A DNA stretch of 64,000 nucleotides from Chlorocebus sabaeus. Its lineage: Eukaryota > Chordata > Mammalia > Primates > Cercopithecidae. The stretch spans positions 20,000,500-20,064,499 of the forward strand of contig NC_132912.1 of assembly GCF_047675955.1 (NCBI RefSeq), written 5' to 3'. A program made the translations under genes and the position numbers. Of the stretch, positions 55,476-64,000 are shown in pieces (positions within the stretch are counted from its first letter, which is position 1; each line of letters opens with the position of its first letter). The notes under the pieces were generated by a model, which saw nothing but the letters and a program-made list of their open reading frames with translations, ran no database searches and was not told the DNA's origin.

Positions 55476-57439
55476 TTGTGTGTAACTTGGAATTCTATAG
55501 TTTCTGTACATTTTTTTAGAAACAAATTTTAGATATTATAGCCATCATTTTCAGAACTTATTTATATGACTAGTTAGTATAGACTGCTGTGTAGCAAATT
55601 AATTGTGGGGAGAGAACAGTGAGAAGAGAGTGACCATTGAGATTGAGTGGTTGTGATTCGGAATAGGGATGTGGAATGGAGGGGAAGAGAAGTAGTGTCA
55701 TTTGATTTAAGTATTTGGGGTACAGTCAATAGAACTTGCAGAAACACTGGATGTATATACCTGTGAGTGTGTAAGTGCACACGTGCTTGTTTGTTAAGGG
55801 TAAAAAGTGTTCCCAGAAATGGGAGATGAAGCAGTAGGAGAAATCCGGGCTAACACCTTTTTGTTTTGAACAATAAAACAGAACCAGGTCTAGCAAAAAT
55901 ACCAATTCTGTTTTCAGTTTGATCAAAAGTTCAAATTTCCAGTAGGTCTAGAAGTAGTATTAGCATTAAAATCCATTCTTCTGGATTTGTCTAAGACTGG
56001 AAAGATCAGAAGGCAAAAGATATTTCAATTTTCAATTTCAGAGCTGTCAATCTTCTATCTTTCTTGAACTCTCAAATTATTTCTCTGAAAGCAGTTTATG
56101 ATCATCATGCTCAAAGTGATCTCTAAGAGTGATTTTAAAATTTTTATTACAAATTTTCCTTATTGTAAAATGAAAAGAAACTAGCTTGTTGGTTTTTTTT
56201 CTTTTAAATATGACAGCAAACATATTGTTTTGATGAAATGGTGTTCTTCTAAGCCTTGGTGATTGTTTTAATTTCAGAGAGTCCGGAAATGAAAGTGACA
56301 GCTGATAACTGTTGGAAGTGTGGGCGGGGTGATGAAATCGTGCATTTAAATCATGTTAAAAGCTTGGCTTGAGTCTTTGTAAGCTTAGTAATTTACAGTA
56401 GTGATATAAATCCAGCTGAATCTGATGGAAGAAGGACCGAGGAGGTAGACATTGGAATAGGCAGAGATTCTGAGAATAATAATCAAAGAACAATTGATTC
56501 AGTTAAGCAAAATGTGTGGGCTTATCTTTTAAAGGAATTTCTTTGTAGATAGTTGATGAAAAGTATAGTAAGCCTTTGGTGTATTGACTATTTTTCTCTA
56601 TCAGCCCATTTAACACTATCTCCTGAAAACAAAATTTGGTGTGTATTATTAATCTTTTATTATCCTTACAGACATTTTGAATAAAATTACTCTCTAAGCC
56701 AATTTTATGTAATTGGCAGCTAATGTAATTGGTGAATGCTATTTGAGAAGAAACCCAGGAGTAAGCATCTAGCATCTTATAGCTTATTCAGGTGTTTCAG
56801 ATGATCTGCATTTTGTAAAATGAAGTAATTTATTATTTGCACATGACCTCTGATTTTTGATGATCCATTTGTAGTCTATATTGTCTATATAGGACTTAGA
56901 ACAAAAACATAGGATGAACGTTAATTTTGTTTTCACAATACAACTTCATTTACATGGATCTTATTTTAAATTTAATTTAAATGAATTATTTCAGAATGAC
57001 TAAAAAACTATTATCTTGGGATTCTATTCCATTTATTGATTTTTTTGAACTTAAACATGATGTTTAATACAGATTGCTCACATAGAGAACAAATAGGCAT
57101 GATGAAATTGTTTCAAGCTGGTTGGATGGTATTGGATGTAAGTTGGAAAAACATTTCTGTCACAATTTAAGCAGTCAGCAAATAATCAGGACACCTTTTG
57201 GTCTACTTATAGGAGAGGTCACGTAAGTGATGCCTTAACCGGCACTCTTGCCTCCCCATCCCTGTCGTATCTGTCTGTACACCTCTTTCAGGACCCTTTT
57301 CCTAAAGCAAATGGGTGATTGTACTACCTTCTTGCTCACAAATTCCTAACTCTCTGTCATCAACTAAATCAAGCCCAGATTGGGCTCCAGTTGGGCCTTT
57401 CTTGTTGCCTGTAATTATTTCTCCTTCTGCCTTTCCTTG
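55476..57439. other. Unique DNA, no recognised gene
   Basis: No repeat family recognised. Frames of 66-90 codons on the minus strand have no domain. Confidence 0.5.
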
Positions 57440-57703
57440 ATTTTTCTTTTTTTTTTCCTGAGACGGGGTCTTGTTCTGTTGCCCAGGCTGGAGTGCCCAG
57501 TCTTCTGAGTAGCTGGGACTACCGGCATGCACTATGCCCAACTCATTTTTCAATTTTATTTTCAATTTTTTTTTTTTTTTTTTTTTAAGAAACAAGGTCT
57601 TGCTATGTTGCCCAAGCTGGTTTCAAACTCCTGGCCTCAAGGGATCCTCCCACATAGCCTCCGAAACTGCCAAGATGACAGATGTGAGCCATTGCACTCA
57701 GCC
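57440..57703 (-). mobile_element. AluJ, antisense, with right-arm deletion
   Basis: tgagacggggtcttgttctgttgcccaggctggagtgcccag jumps directly to tcttctgagtagctgggactacc, losing about 90 bases of the right arm. The linker is a T run (57566-57587), and the left arm ends ccattgcactcagcctc. Confidence 0.9.
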
Positions 57704-57904
57704 TCTTTCCTGGATTTTGTACCAAACTGAACTATGTTTCTAGAAAAATGACATCCCCCCACCCATCTCCAGGAAATGCACCCTCATCCTGATTCCCCTC
57801 CTCATCGTCTTTCTACATTGCACCCATCGTCTCTAACCAGTGGTATCCAAGGTTAGGGAGAGAAAGCGCGTGGTGCGAGGTCCAAGGGCTGTCTTCATTC
57901 AGGT
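57704..57904. other. Spacer, no recognised feature
   Basis: No repeat recognised. Confidence 0.5.
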
Positions 57905-58060
57905 TGAGTGGCTTTATTAGTCACAGTTTCCTCATCTGTAAATGTAATACAACACTTTTAATATACAATGGTTTTGGGGACCAAATAAGATAAAATACAT
58001 AAAACACATACACAATACCTGGAATACATTGGGTGCTGGGTAATAAAATAAATTCCCAGC
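57905..58060 (+). repeat. MIR SINE fragment
   Basis: ttattagtcacagtttcctcatctgtaaatg..ggaccaaataagataaaatacataaaacac..cacaatacctggaatacattgggtgctgggtaat matches the 3' half of sense MIR in order. Confidence 0.78.
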
Positions 58061-58167
58061 TAAAAAAAAAAAAAGGTGTTCTCAACTGTTTTCTGTTCCC
58101 ATACTGGAAATAAGCTCTCCTCCTTTGAGCCGTCACGACACTTCATTTTAAATTTTCAAATATTCTT

Positions 58168-58460
58168 GGCTGGGTGCAGTGGCTCACGCCTGTAATCCCA
58201 GCGCTTTGGGAGGCTGATGCGGGCAGATCACCTGTGTCAGGAATTTGAGACCAACCTGGTCAACGTGGTGAAACCCCATCTCTACTAAAAATACAAAAAT
58301 TAGCTGGGCATGGTGGCGGACGCCTGTAATCCCAGCTACTCAGGAGGCTGAGACAGGAGAATCACTTGAATCTGGGAGGCGGAGGTTGCAGTGAGCAGAG
58401 ATTGCGGCATTGCACTCCAGCCTGGGTGACAAGAGTGAAACTCTGTCTCAAAGAAAAAAG
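58168..58460 (+). mobile_element. AluS
   Basis: ggctgggtgcagtggctcacgcc to gggtgacaagagtgaaactctgtctc with a short A-rich tail. S-type atcacctgtgtcagg and aatcacttgaatctgggaggcgg; the acaagagtgaaac wording is as in the Sp/Sq group. Confidence 0.94.
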
Positions 58461-58504
58461 CATCATTTTTTTTTCTGTTAGAGTAGATATCGGACATATC
58501 ATCT

Positions 58505-58630
58505 CTATTAGGCTGTAAATTCTTGAAACTATAAATACTTTATTGGTTTCTGTAATCGCCACAGCATTGAAACAATCCCTTTTACATGAAAATGAGTCTT
58601 CATTGACTGGAAATATTAGTGAAAGAATGG
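58505..58630 (-). repeat. Possible L2 fragment
   Basis: taggctgtaaattcttgaaac..ggtttctgtaatcgccacagcattgaaacaatccc..gaatgg resembles the antisense L2 end. Weak. Confidence 0.4.
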
Positions 58631-59043
58631 CAACTGCTCTCAGGTGGGGATGTCTAAGCACTTGAATAAATTTTTTAAAAGAATGTAAAATATCTCAGCA
58701 ATCACTTTTTATATTGATTGCATGTTAAAATGAACACATTTTGGATCTGCCAGGTTTACTGGAATATATTACTAAATGTAATTTTACCTTTAAATTTACC
58801 TTTTAGAAAATATACAATTACATGTGTGTCTCCCATTCCATTTCTATTGTACAGCTCTGGAATCTCTGTATTAACATTTCTCAGCAAAAACATCAGCTCT
58901 CAAAGAAATCTGTGGACTTGTGAATTTACAAATCTCTGATTGATAATAGACATTAGCTGATTTATTGTGTAGATTAATAGGTAAATGAATGAATGAGCAA
59001 ATGTACACATGGAAGGACAGAAGGAGAGATGGAATAAAAGATC
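58631..59043. other. Spacer, no recognised feature
   Basis: No repeat recognised; a 73-codon plus frame has no domain. Confidence 0.5.
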
Positions 59044-59132
59044 AATGAAGGCACAGACTGTATCTGTCTCCCATATTTATGTGTCCCTAGCATCTAGAAC
59101 ATTCTCTGTCAGTTAAGTGCTTATATGCATGT
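59044..59132 (-). repeat. L2 LINE 3' end fragment
   Basis: gaaggcacagactgtatctgtctcccatatttatgtgtccctagcatctagaacattctctg parallels antisense L2 (gagggcagggactgtgtctgtcttgttcactgctgtatccccagcgcctagaacagtgcctg). Confidence 0.6.
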
Positions 59133-59839
59133 CTTACATATTAGCATTGTCTAAAAGTTTTGATTGGCTTAGTCCAAGTGTATTGAACTACCTCAGTACT
59201 GGAATGTCTATGACTAATGGTTTGCTTTACACCCATAGGTTACATGATTATTTTGATTTTATAGTGCAGAGAGTAAAAACTTAAGACAACTTAGCAATTA
59301 AGAAGTACTACTGGGAACAATTCTTTTTAATTATAAAAGGGCAGTTTTAGATATCTACTGTGTGTATCTAAAACTGAAATGGCAGTTTTAGATATCTACA
59401 GTTTTAGATATCTACTGTTTAGATATCTACTTGCATAATTTGTGAAACATCAGCACAAATGTTCCTGTCTTCATCTAGGGCAACCCAATTTATGAAATTC
59501 AACAATTTGGAAATTTTATAAATCATCAAAAAGATGTCCATGCTTCAGTTGAAAACTGTGACTTTTAGAGTTCACAAGCAAACTAGTACCAACTTACTTC
59601 CATGTCTCATTCTAGTCTTTGAACTGGGACTGTGTGGAAATCAGTATTTGAGCAGAGGGTTATACTACTGACATGTGTCACATTTTAAGAAGGATATTGC
59701 TCTCTTTGTAGTTTTTTGTTGACTCTATAAATGATTTACTGTAAATGCTCATTGTGAGAATATGTGAAATACAGAATGTTTAATATAAATAAAAGATCTG
59801 AGTTTCTGATACCCCAAAGCAGCCCTTGAAGTAGTTTCA
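59133..59839. other. Unique DNA around a motif cluster
   Basis: No repeat family recognised except the ttttagatatctac cluster annotated separately. Confidence 0.5.
59342..59430. repeat. Cluster of direct and inverted ttttagatatctac motifs
   Basis: cagttttagatatctac occurs at 59342-59358, 59383-59399 and 59399-59415, a shortened form at 59416-59430, and an inverted tatctaaaactg at 59365-59376. The first direct and the inverted copy form a 12-bp perfect stem with an 11-base loop. Confidence 0.9.
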
Positions 59840-60275
59840 CACACAAAGTTCCAGACAGCGTTTTAGTCGTGCCCACATTTGGATTACATATATACAATTT
59901 TACAAAAATGAGATCAATTTTGTAAGCTTTTTAACTTAATAATATGCTGGAAATATCTTCTTTTCATATCAACACATGAAATTATCACGTTTATGCCAGG
60001 ATAATGTTGCATTAAATTCATGCGTCATAATATATGTAACCTGGCTCCTCATGATTGGCATGTCAATCTTTTCCAGTTTTCGATACAAATGACACTGTGA
60101 TGAAGTGACTCGTGCATTCATTTTTGTTCACTGATTTGATGGGCCCTTTAGTAAAAATTTGACCATATGTTCTTGCTGGGTCAGGGTTATGCAGATATTA
60201 ATACATGTTGCTAAACTGTCTTCAAAGAAGTTGTACCAATTTACATTCTGTTTCCACATTCCTTGACAATACAAA
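59840..60275 (-). repeat. Old L1M fragment
   Basis: ggcatgtcaatcttttccagttttcg, ttgctgggtcagggttatgcagat, ttgctaaactgtcttcaaagaagttgtaccaatttacattctg resemble the antisense 3' half of ancient L1 (ggacatttaggttgtttccag; attgctgggtcaaagggtatgcac; ttgccaaattgccctcc..gttgtaccaattta). Diverged. Confidence 0.55.
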
Positions 60276-62315
60276 TCTGGTTTTTGCAATGAAAGTTATT
60301 GGGACAGTAACGTTTATTCTTTAGAGTTTGAGTTTTATGCAGTCTATGTATTAGGTGCTACCAGAAAGATTAACAAATATAAATACTCTTCTGATTGTGA
60401 TCTCCTCAGGGTGAAATACTTAAATTATTCTTTTGAGATTGTCTGACTTAGATCTGCATATTCTTGTAAGTTCAGCTTTCCGCTAGAAGTTTAACTTGTT
60501 TTTCATTGTATCTAATACCTTATTGGATTAGCACATGTTCTTCTTAAATGAAAGTTGTTGTTTCTATATATATTGCTGGTGTTTCACGTAGAGAAGAGCA
60601 GATGAGGATAATAACCCACTTCTTTATCACCTCAAGGAGAAATCAAGCTTGATTTTATAGCAGTGAGATACCTGTTACACAGTATACTCTCTAAGAGAGA
60701 CAGAAATAACTAATTCCACGGTTGTATTCACACCTGTCTCATGCTATTGTGGAAAGTGAATGTTTAGATTCCTTTCTGAACTGAGAGAAATTTCTTGAGC
60801 ACTCACTATATGCTTGAGTAAATATGTAATAAAACCTACAGACCTAAAATAAATTATAACCTATTCGCTCTACTGTTCTTTGACATCTAAACATGTAACT
60901 TTGAACTGGAATACTGATGTATTCCCTTTGACCGTGAATGACATGTCTGAAAAGCCAAGTATCTCTGTAACCAGATCTCCTCTTGTTCTAAATTTAATTG
61001 GAACTGCATGTAAAATATTATGGACCAGGGCATTTAGAATGAATACCTCAAAGGCTGTAACGTAGTTCAATACTTGAAGTTCAAATTAAGTTCGGAAACT
61101 CAACTAGACCTTGTTTCCGGAGAAGTGAGACAAGCAGTTTGCCAGTGCCATCTAGGCACATTATTTTGTAGCTCACAGGAAATTTTGAGCCACGAGCAGC
61201 CACTAAAACAGATCCTTAGACCAGGTTTTGTGGCCTATGGCAGACAGGCTTCTGATCAGAAGTTGAAACAGAAATCAACATAGTTGTTACTCTTCTTTGT
61301 GATATCTGAATAGAAGGGAGAAATCAAGCTACATTTGGACTGTCATTTCCTTAAATGTTCATTTTACAAATGAAGACATTAATGCTGCGATGTTGAGCAG
61401 TTTACCCAGGATTCTCATCCCTTCCATAAAAATCCCACTATCCATCTGATAAGCCCTTTTTGTAAAATCTTACAAAACTGTTGAATGATTTTTAAGGAAA
61501 GGATAATAAAGGTACCTGGAATGATCATCTTGGTGTTTCTGAGAAACACATTTCTAACCAAAAAGGAAGATGAAATCAAAGAACTTATTACTAGAAATAA
61601 TGGGGTCAAAGCCTCATCCAACTTCACCTTTTGATAAAAAGCTAAAAAACAATTCATCACTGCAAAGAAAACAGCGAGTATTAAAATGATATCTTTATAG
61701 CAGTGAGCTTATTTGGTGCCTTTCTTAGCAAGGACGTTGTCCAAGTTTTTATTACATTTATGCTGACTGTGTGTTAAGAGTTCATCTCTTAATTTAAGAA
61801 TCCTGAAATGGCTTGTCTCCTTAATACTTACTTAAATTAAATTTGGAAATATTTGTATCTGAGATATATCACAGTGTAAATGCATAGGTCTTTATTTAAA
61901 TCAGTAATTTAAAACCTGGGGTCTATGCATCACTTATAAACTCCTCTCATGGGAGTGCCAGTTGTATTTAGAATGTGAAACATCCAGTAACCCAAATGGA
62001 ACCCTAGGTACCCACAGATTTTGAAGATCTTCTATGAAGAGTTTGTTCAGCACTTTCACCCCCAATTCTATGACCTATAGAAATACAGAGCCACGGCCAG
62101 GATTTCTGAAAACACTCAGGACATTTTCTGTGGCTCTGTTATTTCCGAGTTCTGTCACCTACCTATTTTTTCTGTGTTGTGCTATGTGGCACTGATGTGA
62201 AAATCCACAGCATCTTTGAGCCCCTCCCTAAATCACTCACACAAAATGTAATTATTTCATAAATACTTGCTACGGAAAGGGAAATTTGGAGAAGAGTTTT
62301 AAACTGCAGTAACAA
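60276..62315. other. Unique DNA, no recognised gene
   Basis: No repeat family recognised. Frames of 61-81 codons overlap on opposite strands at 60870-61070 and 61074-61660 without domains. Confidence 0.5.
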
Positions 62316-62640
62316 GGCCAGGCAAGACGGCTCGTACCTGTCATCCCAGTGCTTTGGGAGGCTGAGGCAGAAGGCTTGCTTGAGCCTAAAAGTTTGATTC
62401 CAGACTGGCAACATAGGGAGAGCTCGTCTCTAGAAGAAAAAAACAAAAACCAAAAAATTAGCCAGGGTGGTAGTGCACACATGTAGTCCTAGCTACTGGG
62501 AAGGCTGAGATGAGAGTATTGCTTGAGTCCAAGAGTTCCAGGTCACAGTAAACTGTGATCTTGCCACTGCACTCCAGCTTGGGTGACTGAGTGAGACCCT
62601 ATCTCTAAGAAAAATAAATAAGAATAATAAAATATAAAAT
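62316..62640 (+). mobile_element. AluJ
   Basis: ggccaggcaagacggctcgtacctgtcatccc, ttgcttgagcctaaaag, ctggcaacatagggag, tattgcttgagtccaagagttccaggtcacagtaaactgtgatc: J-type wording and heavy divergence, ending in an AATAA-rich tail. Confidence 0.92.
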
Positions 62641-64000
62641 AAATGACAGAAAAAAAACTGGCAAAATGAAACAGAGGTTACCTCTTTGTAGTGTCTTTTG
62701 GGCAGTTCAACCTATTACATTTGTGAGGATGGGGCCTCTTGATTTTGCTAGCTCCTCTCTTTTTCCTTCCTATTCTCTCCTCTACCCTCTTTTATTCTTC
62801 TATCCTCCATGAAGGTAGAACACTACTCTCCAGATACCCTAAAGTTGAATTTTTCAAATGCCCGATAACCTTGCAGTCATACCATCTACTGAAACACGTA
62901 TTAAAATATCTTTCCAAGCAAAGGCAGTTCCTGTTTAATCCCTTGACCAAGGAATTGTGGTGCCAGATTACATATTTTTTCCTCATATATTACAATAAAA
63001 ATTTCATATTAAAACACGAAAGTGACACAGACCTTGAACAATGTGGCTATTTGCATAATCAGTTGCTATTTGCATAATCAATTGGGATACAAATCATCAG
63101 TGTACATAGCTTGCTGTCCCTGGAAACTAAGAATATAAAATCAATGGAGGCTTAAGTGTAGCAGTTTATTTAGCGCCTCAGGAAGCTGAGCAGCAGTAAG
63201 TTACTTTCCTTGAGTTGTATTTCTGTGTTGCTAGGTAGTTCTGAAAGCTGCTAGTTAGACCATACAGCACGGGCTGTTTGAATTTACTTAGCTGTGGTTA
63301 GCAGGATGCTTCCTGTGTGTTTTTATAACAAAATTTTGCAGTGTTTTGGGGTAGTACCTCTGTGATTCCTTACTGGTAAAATACCCCAAATGAAATAATT
63401 ATTGCATTGTTCTCATGGAGATGGATGTAACCCAATGGCAGAGATATACACTGTGCAAACTCATTATTTTCAAGATCTAAATAGAAGTCGTTGATTCTCC
63501 CTGCCTCTATCAACAAGCATCATGACAGTCCAACCAAATGAGATAGTGGTACTTTGATGATCAATGTGAGGCCACAGTTGGATTGTTGTGGAGCTCTAAG
63601 CACATCTGAGTATGTGTAACTTGAAAACCTTTTGTTCCTAGCATTCTGCTAAGTTTCTGACACAAGTGTCACATTAAAGGAAGCTTGTAAGAAAAGAAAA
63701 ATTGTTAGCAAAGTCTCATACACTAGAAGTGACAAAAATTGCCTAAGGAGGGTTCAGCAGGAATCGTTGTCCTATGACATGATCAGTTCTAGAATTCATG
63801 CGGTGAGCCAGGTTAACTTTCCAGGAAGTTACGGAAGACAAAGCCAATCTTGTTAATGTGTGCTGTTCACCTAAATGAGTCAAATGGCACTGACACCCAC
63901 ATCAGCCATTGATGATTGGGTGGTACCTTGCACAAAGGTCTTGGAAAAATGTTTGCTCTGGGGAAGCATCGCAGTGATCGATGAGAGGAGTCAATTTGAT
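62641..64000. other. Unique DNA, no recognised gene
   Basis: A 112-codon plus frame (62739-63077) has no domain and ends inside the small tandem repeat at 63047. No repeat family recognised to the window end. Confidence 0.5.
63047..63084 (+). repeat. 19-bp tandem duplication containing ATTTGCAT octamers
   Basis: ctatttgcataatcagttg (63047-63065) and ctatttgcataatcaattg (63066-63084) differ by one base. Each contains ATTTGCAT (63049-63056 and 63068-63075), the recognition octamer of POU/Oct factors. Confidence 0.9.

Noticed and set aside
59342..59430. Motif cluster as a CRISPR array
   Set aside because: Repeats abut or overlap with no spacers of regular length, and the DNA is clearly mammalian.

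Overview
This is a stretch of nuclear genomic DNA from a primate, most probably human or another catarrhine. The evidence is the repeat content: AluJ, AluS and one AluY element, L1 elements of primate and older mammalian age, MaLR and endogenous retrovirus LTRs, hAT DNA transposon relics, and decayed MIR and L2 copies. The DNA is AT-rich and CpG-poor outside Alus. I find no convincing protein-coding gene, rRNA, tRNA or CRISPR array. All of the longest open frames lie in repeats (L1 ORF2, Alu, GGAA arrays) or lack any codon-level or family signal. The window looks like intergenic or deep intronic DNA.

Layout. About 2.7-7.0 kb: an antisense L1 with both ends and a 16-bp target-site duplication, but with ORF1 and half of the endonuclease region deleted. 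8-13 kb: an L2 interrupted by a likely LTR, further L2 and MIR relics, one AluS. 15.3-18.8 kb: a MaLR solo LTR, copy A of a ~0.95-kb duplicated segment, an old L1M fragment, an Alu. 19-22.5 kb: repeat-poor. 22.6-24.6 kb: a class I LTR joined to a broken AluJ, then two more Alus. 26.2-26.8 kb: AluJ followed by a retroviral LTR end with a tRNA-Phe-type primer-binding site. 29.4-33.4 kb: L2, AluY, a short L1, three Alus and a long GGAA array. 35.6-36.9 kb: copy B of the duplicated segment, carrying an Alu absent from copy A. 38.5-41.6 kb: an L1ME with MER5A inside it, L2 pieces and an antisense MaLR LTR. 43.1 kb: a perfect 53-bp tandem duplication. 47-51.5 kb: Alu, an MLT1 LTR split by a MER1-type hAT element, MIRs, Alu. 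52.3-54.5 kb: a sense, 5'-truncated L1. 55-64 kb: four Alus, MIR and L2 relics, an L1M relic and small tandem or inverted motifs.

There are no genes acting together here. The most informative structures are the ~19.5-kb-spaced direct duplication with its independently evolved microsatellites, the nested insertions that give relative ages, and the junctions (palindrome, microhomology) that show how elements were broken. I did not find a new biological system; the findings below are ranked accordingly. Repeat family names come from remembered consensus features and were not checked by database search; element edges are accurate to about 10 bp unless target-site duplications fix them.
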